15,418 bases of DNA from DAOTXL01 sp034434895. GTDB taxonomy: Bacteria; Chloroflexota; Anaerolineae; JAAYZQ01. Below the pieces are notes generated by a model. It did no database searches. It was given only the letters and a program-made list of their open reading frames with translations, and was not told where the DNA came from. Shown one piece after another: positions 6,956-14,646 of the stretch (its first letter is position 1; the number at the start of each line of letters is the position of its first letter). Location of the stretch: the NCBI GenBank assembly GCA_034434895.1, contig DAOTYI010000079.1, positions 1-15,418 of the forward strand. Reading direction: 5' to 3'. The position numbers and the translations under genes are program-made.

Positions 6956-8668
6956 TCATAGATTCGCCGGGTCCTGAGGGCAGCCCGGCCGAGAGGGCGC
7001 GGAATCAATGCCACGTTGCGCTCTTTTCCCTTCTCCGTCCACGACGGCCGGCAGGCAGACCGAGAAGGTACTTCCCACCCCTGGCTGGCTCTCGACTGTG
7101 ACCACCCCGCCGTGCGCTTCGGTGATCTCTTTGACCAGGGCCAGGCCCAGGCCGCTGCCGCCATACCGGCGCCGTATCGTCCCATTCACCTGATAAAAGC
7201 GGTCAAAGATGCGATCCAGATGTTCGGCCCCGATGCCGATGCCGGTATCTGATACCCGAAGCACAACCTGGTTGTCCTCCAGCCCAAGGCTCACCGTGAC
7301 CGTGCCCCCTGGCGGTGTGAACTTGAGCGCGTTGGCGATCAGGTTGTCCACCACATTCCGCAGGTGCTGGGCGTTGCCCAGCACGGGCGGCACCCGGCCT
7401 ATCTCCCCGTGCAGCTTCAGGCCAGATTGGCCGGCGAGCAGTTGAAAGTGAGCGACGGCGGTGACTGCTATCTCGTCCAGGAACACCGGTTCGCGGATCG
7501 GCTCGCGAGTCTCGTTGTCCAGGATAGCGGTGATGGTTTCGACCAGATTGCTCAGGGCGGTAGCCCGTTCCAGGATGGCCTCTACCGCTTTTGCCTGCTC
7601 GGCGTGCATCTCACCGATCTGCCCGGAAGCCAGAAACTCGGCATATCCCAGGATGATGGCCAGCGGGGTGCGGAATTCATGGGACACGTTGCGGATGAGC
7701 TGATCTTTGAGGCGATCCAGCTCGCGTTGCCGCTCCAACGCGCGGGCCAGAACGGCAGCCCGCTGCTGCTCCAGAGCATACATCTGCGCATTCTCCAGAG
7801 CGATGGCGATCTGGGCAGCCATGATGGACAGCAGATTCCGTTCACTCGGTGAAAGGAGGGGGACCGGCCGTTCGGAGACCAGGTGCTCCAGGGCGAGAAT
7901 GCCGACACGATTTCTGGCCGTGCGCAGGGGCACCAGGATCTGAACGGCCGCACCCGGCTCCATTCCCGGCAACCCCAGGAGCGGTTCCAGGCCTGCCTGC
8001 GACCGACCCTCCAGCACCAACGGGCTTCCCTGATTCAGTACCTGGGCCACGATCCCCTGCCCAGCCGGTATCCGTCTGTCGTTGGGGGCCTCTTTTGGCA
8101 GGCCGACCGCCGCGGTGACGCGCAACTCCTCCCGTTCCCGATCCAGCAACAGGAGAGCAGCCCGATCCACCTTCATCTGCCGCACCACCACCCCCAGCAG
8201 GCGCCGGGCCAGCGACTCGACATCGCCTGTCGTCATCAGGGTCTGGCCGATCTCCAGGATGGGCAACTGGGCCTGCATGCGCAGCCGTTCCAGCTCCTTT
8301 TGTCGCCGATAGAGGGCTTCTTTGACCGTGGCCGCCAATTCCTCAAAGCTGAACGGCTTGAGGACAAAGCCCCGTGCTCCGGCGTGCAGCGCCTCGATGG
8401 CCCCTTCAAGGCTGGCGTAGCCGGTGATCACAATGGCGGCCAGGTTGGGATCCAGCTCGAGCCCCCGGCGAAGCAGGGCCAGGCCGTCCAGATGGGGCAT
8501 CCGCACATCGGTCACCAGCAGGTCAAAGGCCTCGGCTTCCAGGAGGGTGAGGGCCTCAGACTCGTTGCTGGTCCCCTGCACCCGGTAGCCCAGCTCCGTC
8601 AGAATCTGGACGCACAGTTGGACGATATGCGGCTCGTCGTCAACGACCAGGATCTTTTCGTGGGCCAT
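6956..8668 (-). CDS. REC-GAF-histidine kinase hybrid (soluble sensor kinase with N-terminal receiver)
   Basis: Cytoplasmic signalling protein, 570 aa, with three modules. The N-terminal receiver domain (about 1-125) has the acidic pair D10/D11, phosphoacceptor D54 in LVTDVRMP, T82 and K104. A GAF sensor domain (about 145-295) and short coiled coil follow. The kinase core has H330 in NVSHEFRTPL, an N box DNLIANALKF (441-450), DTGIGIG (474-480) and GGSGLGLAL (503-511). No membrane segment and no DNA-binding output are present. ATG 8668 is chosen because it has AAGGGGGC upstream and puts the receiver at the N terminus; an earlier in-frame start at 8761 adds 31 unlikely residues. The start lies inside the 3' end of the upstream kinase gene (29-nt overlap), so the two are coupled. 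The receiver is the natural phosphorylation target of the upstream kinase. Confidence 0.93.
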   Translation of the reverse strand: MAHEKILVVDDEPHIVQLCVQILTELGYRVQGTSNESEALTLLEAEAFDLLVTDVRMPHLDGLALLRRGLELDPNLAAIVITGYASLEGAIEALHAGARGFVLKPFSFEELAATVKEALYRRQKELERLRMQAQLPILEIGQTLMTTGDVESLARRLLGVVVRQMKVDRAALLLLDREREELRVTAAVGLPKEAPNDRRIPAGQGIVAQVLNQGSPLVLEGRSQAGLEPLLGLPGMEPGAAVQILVPLRTARNRVGILALEHLVSERPVPLLSPSERNLLSIMAAQIAIALENAQMYALEQQRAAVLARALERQRELDRLKDQLIRNVSHEFRTPLAIILGYAEFLASGQIGEMHAEQAKAVEAILERATALSNLVETITAILDNETREPIREPVFLDEIAVTAVAHFQLLAGQSGLKLHGEIGRVPPVLGNAQHLRNVVDNLIANALKFTPPGGTVTVSLGLEDNQVVLRVSDTGIGIGAEHLDRIFDRFYQVNGTIRRRYGGSGLGLALVKEITEAHGGVVTVESQPGVGSTFSVCLPAVVDGEGKRAQRGIDSAPSRPGCPQDPANL

Positions 8669-10409
8669 GCTGCCCCCTTTCGTCCGACGCCGGTACAGGC
8701 AGCCACACGGTGAATCTGCTCCCCTGCCCCACCTGGCTCTCCACCGTGATACGCCCCCCATGTTCCTGGACGATGCTCAGACTGACCGACAGTCCCAATC
8801 CTGTACCCTGGCCCGCCGGTCGGGTGGTGAAAAAGGGGTCAAAGAGGCGGGGCAGGTGATCGGCCGGTATCCCGGTCCCTGTATCGCTGAACTGGATCAT
8901 GACTTCCTCTCCCACCTGCCCGGTGCTCACAATCAGCGTCCCACCGGAGGGCATGGCATGCAGGGCATTGGTGATAAGGTTGAGAAAAACCTGTTTGATG
9001 CGGTTGGCTGCCAGCGGGAGAAGGGGCAGCTTTTCGGCGTAACTCTCCTTCAGGTTGACATGGCTGTTTTCGATCTGCCAGCGGAGCAGGGACAGGGTTT
9101 GCTGCAACAGATGGTTGACATCGGCCGGCTGGTAGGAAGATTCGGTCTGGCGAGAAAAGTCCAACAGATTGCGCACAATGTCCCGCGCCCGTTGTGCTTC
9201 GGCCACGATGACCGTCAGGTCCTCTCTTCGCGGGTCATCGGGAGCTGTGTTCCACAACAGCAGATCGGCAAAGCCCAGGATAGAGGTCAGGGGGTTGTTC
9301 AGTTCGTGAGCCACACCGGCCGCCAGACTGCCCACGGCGGCCATTTTGGCCGACTGAATAAGCTGGGCCTGGGTGCGCTTCAGATCCTCCATCTGTCGCT
9401 GTAGATCGGCGTATAGCCGGGCGTTGGCAATGGCCCTGGCAGCCTGATCGGCAAAGGTCTGAGCGATCTGGGCCTGTCGTCCGGTATAGAACCCCGGCTG
9501 TCTGTGGCCCAGGTTGAGCAACCCGATCGCCTGGCCCTGGACGGCCAGGGGAACGCCCAGCCAGCAACGCACATCGCCCGTTTCTGGTCGGTGCAGCCAG
9601 TCTGGATCGGCGGTGATGTCGGCGATGATGGCCGGCTGACGGCTTTCCAGCACCCTCTGGACGTGGGGCAACCTTTCGACAGGCAAGGGGGGCAGGATCG
9701 GCTCTTCGGCCTGAAAGCCCCGGCCAGCTACCAGCCTGAGCGTTCCATTACCGATCAGCATGATCGAGGCGTTGTCATAGGGGACGACGCGGGCCAACTG
9801 GTCCAGGATTAAAGCCAGAACCTGTTCGCTGTCCAGGCTGCTGTTCAGCACATTGGCCACTTCGCGCAGCGTCTCGGCCAGCACACGCTGCTCCCGTTCG
9901 GCGGCCAGCAGGCGGGCGTTCTCCATAGCCGCCGCTGCCAGCGGGGTGAAGCGTTCCAGCAAGGCCACGTCGTCTGCCGAGAAGGTGCGTGGCGCGTCGT
10001 CCAGCACGTCCAGCACCCCCAGCAGCCGGTCGCCCCAGCGGATGGGCACGGCCACGCAGGCTGTAAAGCCGGCCCCCTCGAACTGGGCCGCATGTCCTTC
10101 CCAACCGCTATAGTCGGCCACAACCAGCGGCCTGCCGCTCTCCAGCACCTTGCCGGACAGCCCTTCGCCGCGCCGGAGCACGACCCCCGTCAAGTCGGGG
10201 TGCAACCGGTAGGCCAGGACAAACTCCAGGTCATCGGTTTCAGGCCGGTAGAGGTAGATGCCGCCCCCTCTGGCTGCCAGGAGTTCTACCGCGCGGGAGA
10301 CGATGGCCCGTAGCAGGTCTGGCAATGCCCGCTGCGCGGCCAGGTCCAGGGCCGTGTCATGCAGCGCGGCCAGCATTTCTGCCTCAGGCAGCCGCCTGTT
10401 GCCCTTCAT
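8640..10409 (-). CDS. GAF-GAF sensor histidine kinase (soluble)
   Basis: Cytoplasmic sensor kinase, 589 aa. Two GAF domains (about residues 12-168 and 180-333) lead through a coiled coil (335-355) to a kinase core with H368 in AGVAHELNNPLTSILGF, N box FLNLITNALHA (475-485), DTGTGI (509-514) and GQGTGLGLS (533-541). No transmembrane segment is present, so the signal is likely intracellular, such as a small molecule or redox state. I see no obvious cofactor-ligand motif in the GAF domains. The start is ATG 10409, with AAAGGAG very close upstream. The gene begins 18 bp after the nucleotide-sugar dehydrogenase gene and overlaps the next kinase gene by 29 nt, so it belongs to the same transcription unit. 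It is complete and intact. Confidence 0.93.
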   Translation of the reverse strand: MKGNRRLPEAEMLAALHDTALDLAAQRALPDLLRAIVSRAVELLAARGGGIYLYRPETDDLEFVLAYRLHPDLTGVVLRRGEGLSGKVLESGRPLVVADYSGWEGHAAQFEGAGFTACVAVPIRWGDRLLGVLDVLDDAPRTFSADDVALLERFTPLAAAAMENARLLAAEREQRVLAETLREVANVLNSSLDSEQVLALILDQLARVVPYDNASIMLIGNGTLRLVAGRGFQAEEPILPPLPVERLPHVQRVLESRQPAIIADITADPDWLHRPETGDVRCWLGVPLAVQGQAIGLLNLGHRQPGFYTGRQAQIAQTFADQAARAIANARLYADLQRQMEDLKRTQAQLIQSAKMAAVGSLAAGVAHELNNPLTSILGFADLLLWNTAPDDPRREDLTVIVAEAQRARDIVRNLLDFSRQTESSYQPADVNHLLQQTLSLLRWQIENSHVNLKESYAEKLPLLPLAANRIKQVFLNLITNALHAMPSGGTLIVSTGQVGEEVMIQFSDTGTGIPADHLPRLFDPFFTTRPAGQGTGLGLSVSLSIVQEHGGRITVESQVGQGSRFTVWLPVPASDERGQHGPRKDPGR

Positions 10410-10427
10410 CTCTCCTTTCCCCGGAAA

Positions 10428-11771
10428 TCATCTGTTTTCAGACCAGTTCTCAAACCGTACCGGCCCCCCCACACCGAGATAGATGGAGTGGGCTGCTCCG
10501 GCGGCGAAAAGGTGCCGCCCATCCACCACCACGGGGGGAGGGTTCAGCCGGCCGACCACCTCCTCCGGCTTCAGACGCAGGTACTCCTCATGCCGTACCA
10601 TCACCACCGCCGCATCGCAACCCTGAAGGCACTCCCCCAGGTCGCCCCGGTACTCGGGCACATGGGGGTCATGCACCACGACCTCCGCTCCCAGTTCCCG
10701 CAGCCGACGCACCAGGGCGGCGCTGGGCGAGTTCCGTGTGTCGTCCGAATTCTCCAGGAAGGCATAGCCCAGGACGGCCACCCGCGCCCCTCGCACCTCT
10801 TTTCCGGCTGCCCGCAACCCCTCCACCACCAGGTCGGCCACATGCAGCGGCATCCTTTCATTCACCGCCCGGGCAGCCGGGATGAGCCGGGGCTGAAAGT
10901 CGGGGGAAGCATGGGCGATCAGCAGCCACGGGTCCTTGGGCAGGCAGTGCCCACCCACCCCGGCCCCCGGCAGGTGCATATCCCGGTAGGGACATTTGTT
11001 GACCAGTTCCCGTACCCGCCAGACGTCGGCCCCCAGGTTTTCGCACAGGAGGGCCACCTCGTTAGCAAAGGCGATCTGCACATCCCGATAGGTGTTCTCG
11101 GCTGTCTTGACGATCTCGGCGGTGAGGGCATCGGTGGCATCCAGGTCGGCGCGGACGATATGGCGGTAGAGTTCCACGGCCAGGGCAGCCGCTTCTGGAG
11201 TCATCCCACCGACCACGCGGGGCAGGTTTTCCAGGTTGTGGAGGAGTTTCCCCGGCGTTACCCGTTCCGGGCAATGAGCCAGATGCAGCTCCTCCCCGGA
11301 CCGCAGCCCGGAGGCCCGCTCCAGGAGGGGCTGCACCAGACCGGCCATGGTGCCAGGGGCGATGGTGGATTCGACCACCACCAGGGTATCCGGGGAAAGG
11401 TGTGGGCCGAGAGATTCCAGAGCGGCGCGCAGAGCTGTATAGGCCGGCCGATGTGTCTCCTCATCCACCGGTGTCTCCACAGCGATCAAGATGGCCCGGG
11501 CCGACCGGCAGGCGGCGTACTCGCTGCTGGCATGGAGCCGGCCCTGGCGCACGACCCCGGCCAGGAGTTCGGCCAGGCCCGGCTCCTTCCCCCCGATGGG
11601 CGAAAGGCCCTGCCGGATCTGCTCCACCTTGTCCGCGTTGCGCTCGATGCCCCACACCTCAAAGCCGGCCTGGGCAAATTTGCAGGCCACCGGCAACCCC
11701 ACATAACCCAGCCCGATGACGGCCAGGGGGACTTGCCGGCGGCGGATGGCTTCCAGAAGTGCTTCCGACAT
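10428..11771 (-). CDS. UDP-N-acetyl-glucosamine/mannosamine 6-dehydrogenase (WbpA/WecC-type)
   Basis: NAD-dependent nucleotide-sugar dehydrogenase, 447 aa, which oxidises C6 of a UDP-HexNAc to the uronic acid in two steps. The N-terminal Rossmann motif is VIGLGYVGLPVA (about 18-29). STIAPGT is at 135-141, and KTAENTYRDVQIAFANE (about 222-238) carries a conserved Lys. The catalytic Cys is in GAGVGGHCLPKDPW (Cys276). The C-terminal NAD/UDP domain has LGYAFLENSDDTRNSPS (334-350). The family also includes UDP-glucose dehydrogenase, but the sequence pattern and gene neighbours point to UDP-GlcNAc oxidation to UDP-GlcNAcA as in the WbpA-B-E-D route. The start is ATG 11771, with GGAG about 7 nt upstream. 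A 127-bp gap holding an inverted-repeat element separates it from the oxidoreductase gene upstream. Exact substrate is inferred. Confidence 0.9.
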   Translation of the reverse strand: MSEALLEAIRRRQVPLAVIGLGYVGLPVACKFAQAGFEVWGIERNADKVEQIRQGLSPIGGKEPGLAELLAGVVRQGRLHASSEYAACRSARAILIAVETPVDEETHRPAYTALRAALESLGPHLSPDTLVVVESTIAPGTMAGLVQPLLERASGLRSGEELHLAHCPERVTPGKLLHNLENLPRVVGGMTPEAAALAVELYRHIVRADLDATDALTAEIVKTAENTYRDVQIAFANEVALLCENLGADVWRVRELVNKCPYRDMHLPGAGVGGHCLPKDPWLLIAHASPDFQPRLIPAARAVNERMPLHVADLVVEGLRAAGKEVRGARVAVLGYAFLENSDDTRNSPSAALVRRLRELGAEVVVHDPHVPEYRGDLGECLQGCDAAVVMVRHEEYLRLKPEEVVGRLNPPPVVVDGRHLFAAGAAHSIYLGVGGPVRFENWSENR

Positions 11772-11783
11772 CCCTTCTCTCCT

Positions 11784-11902
11784 CTCAGAGCTGGTCTGAA
11801 AAGCTTACCACAAGGACACAAAGACACAAAGGAACAAGAAGGAAACGAATAAAAACCGCATAGTGTCCTTTGTGTCTTGGCGGTTTTCAGACAGGCTCTC
11901 AG
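11784..11902. repeat. Dispersed inverted-repeat element inside the polysaccharide operon
   Basis: The 19-bp arms at 11784-11802 (CTCAGAGCTGGTCTGAAAA) and 11884-11902 (reverse complement) match at 16 of 19 positions. A nested pair AAGACACAAAGGA (11821-11833) and TCCTTTGTGTCTT (11866-11878) matches perfectly. The core has the ACCACAAGGACACAAAGACACAAAG signature common to dispersed intergenic repeats in some environmental bacteria. The right arm covers the stop codon of the upstream oxidoreductase gene. No transposase is encoded. Confidence 0.7.
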
Positions 11903-12897
11903 GCAGGCGGTCCAAAAACGCGATGCTCCTTCCCCGATGCCAGCAGTTGCAGGGCCAGGGCCAGCACGCGCCTGCCATCTTCCCCCCCAACCGGCGGAGG
12001 CTGGTCGTTTTCCACGGCCCGGACAAAGGCCTCCAGTTCGGCCCGCAGCGGCTCCTTGCGGGCGATGGTCAATTTCAGCATGTTGCCCTCGCCCACGCCC
12101 TTCAGAATGCCCAGGCTGTCCCAGTTGCCGGCGGTATAGGTGTTTTCGTAAAAATAGAGGTCCTGGGTCAGATAGTTGACCAGGAACATGCCCTTTTCCC
12201 CGGTGACGGTGAGTTCGCGGACCTTGGTCGGGGTCAAACGGTTGATGTCCAGGAGACCCAGGGTGCCGTCGCGGAAGTAGAGCAGGCCGGTCAGCAGGTC
12301 TTCGTGCCGGGCGTGGACCCAGCGGGCCGTCTCGGCATAGACACGTTCCACCTCCTGCTCCAGGAGGTAGAGCATCACGTCCAGGTCATGGGCAGCCAGG
12401 TCAATGACCACACCCATATCCTGGATCCGCTCCGGGAAAGGGCCCAACCGACGGGCGTGGAGGAGAAAGATGCGGCCGGCCTCCCCCTGCCCCAGGCGGC
12501 GCTTCAGCTCGATCACCGCCGGGTTGAAGCGTTCGATATGGCCGACGGCCAGTTTCACCCCCTGCCGACGGGCTTCCTGAATCATCTCTTCCGCCTCCTG
12601 CAGATCGGAGGCGATCGGCTTTTCCACCAGGACGTGGATGCTCCGGGCCATGGTCTCCAGGGCCACGCGGTGGTGCAGGAAGGTCGGGACGGCGATGGAG
12701 GCCAGGTCCGGTCTCTCCCGGTCCAGCATCTGGAGGTAATCGGTATAGGACGGCACCTTGAAGCGTCGGCCGATGGCCTCAACCCGCCGGGCATCGGCAT
12801 CGGCCACGGCGACCAGTTCCACGCCCTCCAGCTCGTTATAGACGCGGGCGTGGTGTCCGCCCATCGCCCCCACTCCGATCACGGCGGCGCGAAGCAT
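11899..12897 (-). CDS. Gfo/Idh/MocA oxidoreductase, UDP-GlcNAc(A) 3-dehydrogenase type (WbpB-like)
   Basis: NAD(P)-dependent oxidoreductase, 332 aa. The Rossmann motif VIGVGAMGGHHARVY is at the N terminus (about 6-20). EKPIA (92-96) supplies the family Lys, and VGHIERFNPA (118-127) and VVIDLAAHDLDVM (163-175, with Asp166 and His170) form the catalytic region. The VGHIERFNP and GPFPERIQDMGVVIDLA stretches resemble, from memory, enzymes annotated as UDP-GlcNAc 3-dehydrogenases and WbpB/WlbA, which oxidise C3 to a 3-keto sugar for transamination. The immediate upstream aminotransferase and acyltransferase genes support that. The start is ATG with AAAGGAGG 6 nt upstream, 25 bp after the aminotransferase stop. 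The stop codon lies within the arm of a repeat element, so the last residues may have been altered by its insertion. Confidence 0.9.
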   Translation of the reverse strand: MLRAAVIGVGAMGGHHARVYNELEGVELVAVADADARRVEAIGRRFKVPSYTDYLQMLDRERPDLASIAVPTFLHHRVALETMARSIHVLVEKPIASDLQEAEEMIQEARRQGVKLAVGHIERFNPAVIELKRRLGQGEAGRIFLLHARRLGPFPERIQDMGVVIDLAAHDLDVMLYLLEQEVERVYAETARWVHARHEDLLTGLLYFRDGTLGLLDINRLTPTKVRELTVTGEKGMFLVNYLTQDLYFYENTYTAGNWDSLGILKGVGEGNMLKLTIARKEPLRAELEAFVRAVENDQPPPVGGEDGRRVLALALQLLASGKEHRVFGPPA

Positions 12898-12922
12898 GAG
12901 AGCCTCCTTTAGGTATTGCGTA

Positions 12923-14023
12923 TTACGTGGAATGCAGGGAAGCGACGGCCTCTACAATGGTTTTCAGATCTTCCTGGCTCAGGGCGGGATGGACGGGGAG
13001 GGAGAGCACTTCGCGGCAGGCCTGTTCGGCCTCCGGCAGGGAATCATCATAGCCCATCTGCCGGTAGAGCGGCTGGTGGTGCACCGGGAGCGGATAGTAC
13101 ACCCCCGTGCCGATGCCCCTGGCCCGCAGTTCCTCCACGGCCCGGTCGCGGTCTCCCCGGAGGCGGATGGTGTACTGGTGAAAGACGTGGGTGTAGCCGG
13201 GACGGACGGTGGGGGGGATCACGTGCGGCAGCTCCTTCAGGTGGGCGGTGAGGCAGGCGGCGTTGCGGATGCGCATCTCCGTATGGCGGGGGAGTTTTTC
13301 CAGTTGGGCCAGGCCGATGGCCGCGGCGATGTTGGTCATGCGGAAGTTATAGCCCAAGGTCTCGTGGTGGTAGCGCCGGCGCTGGCCGTGGTCGCGCAGG
13401 AGACGACAGCGTGCGGCGATGGCCTCATCGTCGGTGGTGATCATGCCCCCCTCGCCGGTGGTGATGTTCTTGGTGGGATAGAAGGAAAAGCAGCCGGTGG
13501 CGAAGGAGCCGGCCCTTTTCCCGTTGAGCGAAGCGCCGTGGGACTGACAGGCGTCCTCCAGCACCAGCAGATCGTAGCGGTCGGCCAGCTCCAGAATGGC
13601 CGGCATATCGCACAGATGGCCAAACAGGTGCACAGGCAGGATGGCGCGGATCCGCCCGCCCTGAGCCCGGCGTCTGCGGATGACTGTCTCAGCACTTTCA
13701 GGGTCCAGGTTGAAGGTGTCCGGCTGGATGTCGCAAAAGGCCGGCCTGGCCCCGCAGAAGAGGATGGCATTGGCCGAGGCGATGAAGGTAAAGGGGGTGG
13801 TCAGGACTTCGTCGCCGGGGCCGATGCCCAGGGCCAGGAGGGCGATGTGCAGGGCGGTCGTCCCCGACGAGGTGGCGATGGCGTACCTGACGCCACAAAA
13901 GTGGGCAAAGGCCTCCTCGAAGCGGGCCACCTGCTCCCCCTGGGCCAGTTGTCCACTCTCCAGGACGGCCAGGACGGCGGCCTTTTCCTCTTGGCCGATC
14001 ATCGGTTGGGCAATCGGAATCAC
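12923..14023 (-). CDS. DegT/DnrJ/EryC1/StrS sugar aminotransferase (WbpE-like)
   Basis: PLP-dependent aminotransferase, 366 aa, which adds an amino group to a keto nucleotide sugar; here the 3-keto product of the WbpB-like enzyme is the likely substrate. Visible elements are the phosphate-binding TSSGTTALHIALLALG (51-66), LEDACQSHGA (155-164, with Asp157 for the PLP ring nitrogen), the Schiff-base Lys185 in FYPTKNITTGEGG, and GYNFRMTN typical of the family. The start is GTG 14023: GGAGGTG lies 5 nt upstream and the GTG overlaps the preceding gene's stop as GTGA. The protein then begins with IPIAQP, a normal N terminus for this family. A start at 14065 would add 14 atypical residues inside the upstream gene. 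Length is complete. Confidence 0.93.
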   Translation of the reverse strand: MIPIAQPMIGQEEKAAVLAVLESGQLAQGEQVARFEEAFAHFCGVRYAIATSSGTTALHIALLALGIGPGDEVLTTPFTFIASANAILFCGARPAFCDIQPDTFNLDPESAETVIRRRRAQGGRIRAILPVHLFGHLCDMPAILELADRYDLLVLEDACQSHGASLNGKRAGSFATGCFSFYPTKNITTGEGGMITTDDEAIAARCRLLRDHGQRRRYHHETLGYNFRMTNIAAAIGLAQLEKLPRHTEMRIRNAACLTAHLKELPHVIPPTVRPGYTHVFHQYTIRLRGDRDRAVEELRARGIGTGVYYPLPVHHQPLYRQMGYDDSLPEAEQACREVLSLPVHPALSQEDLKTIVEAVASLHST

Positions 14024-14589
14024 CGGGTCACCTCCAGGTTGTATTCGCGCCCGCAGGCCGGGCAATGCATCAGCCCTCCTTCTGCCGGGACCAGCCTTCG
14101 GCCGCAGGTGCAGACGTAGCCGATCAGGCGGGCCGGGTTGCCCACGGCCAGGCCGTGGTCGGGCACATCCTGCGTGACCACGGCGCCGGCCCCGACCATG
14201 GCCCAGCGCCCGACCGTGACCCCGGTGACGACCACGGCTCCGGCCCCCAGGGAACAGCCGTAGCGGAGCAGGATGTGGCCCTCCTCCCAGTCGGCCCCTC
14301 CTTTCAACGTGCCGTCCGGGTTGATGGCGCGTGGGAGTTTGTCGTTGGTCAGGCAGACATGGGGGCCGATAAAGACGCCATCCTCCACTGTGGCCCCGTG
14401 GTAGATGGAGGCGTTGTTCTGAATTTTCACATGGTCGCCGATGGTCACATCAAAGTCAATGTAGACATTCTTGCCGATGATGCAGTTCTGGCCGATGCGC
14501 GCCCCCTCGCGCACCTGGGCCTGATGCCAGATGCGGGTGCCTTCCCCGATGGTGGCGTGCGGAGAAACGTCGGCGGTTGGGTGAATCAC
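14020..14589 (-). CDS. Left-handed beta-helix N-acetyltransferase with C-terminal zinc ribbon (WbpD-like)
   Basis: Hexapeptide-repeat acyltransferase, 189 aa, likely transferring acetyl from acetyl-CoA to the 3-amino group made by the aminotransferase encoded next. Repeats of the [LIV]-G-x4 type run through residues about 5-80 and 112-150. The active-site loop CLTNDKLPRA (79-88) is typical of WbpD/WlbB enzymes, and the usual GNPAR lies at 150-154. A four-cysteine ribbon (C160, C162, C176, C179) ends the protein. This extension is absent from classic WbpD as I recall it and may bind zinc. The start is GTG 14589, with AGGAGG about 8 nt upstream; it encodes IHPTADV, a typical start for the fold. 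It is the first gene of the operon and overlaps the aminotransferase gene by 4 nt. Confidence 0.92.
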   Translation of the reverse strand: MIHPTADVSPHATIGEGTRIWHQAQVREGARIGQNCIIGKNVYIDFDVTIGDHVKIQNNASIYHGATVEDGVFIGPHVCLTNDKLPRAINPDGTLKGGADWEEGHILLRYGCSLGAGAVVVTGVTVGRWAMVGAGAVVTQDVPDHGLAVGNPARLIGYVCTCGRRLVPAEGGLMHCPACGREYNLEVTR

Positions 14590-14616
14590 AGGTTATCCTC
14601 CTGAACTTTTACGGGG

Positions 14617-14645
14617 ATTATATACGGGGAAGAAGCCCTTGTCAA
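14617..14645 (-). promoter_or_regulatory. Perfect-consensus sigma70 promoter of the WbpDEBA-like/kinase operon
   Basis: On the minus strand the sequence is TTGACA (14645-14640), a 17-bp spacer, and TATAAT (14622-14617), an exact match to the housekeeping consensus. The expected start is near 14610, giving a leader of about 20 nt that contains the AGGAGG of the first gene. Confidence 0.87.
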
Positions 14646-14646
14646 A

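Noticed and set aside
6026..6961. 311-codon plus-strand frame opposite the thiolase gene
   Set aside because: Antisense shadow of an intact thiolase with all catalytic residues.
10359..11852. 497-codon plus-strand frame opposite the dehydrogenase gene
   Set aside because: Low-complexity composition rich in H, P, G and Q with no domain; the opposite strand encodes a full dehydrogenase with all motifs.
11805..11861. Small hydrophobic reading frame MRFLFVSFLFLCVFVSLW
   Set aside because: It is made wholly by the repeat's TTTGTGTCC units and lacks a ribosome binding site; such peptides are a familiar artefact of this repeat type.
12896..14119. 407-codon plus-strand frame opposite the aminotransferase gene
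   Set aside because: Antisense shadow of an intact DegT-family enzyme; no motif or ribosome site of its own.
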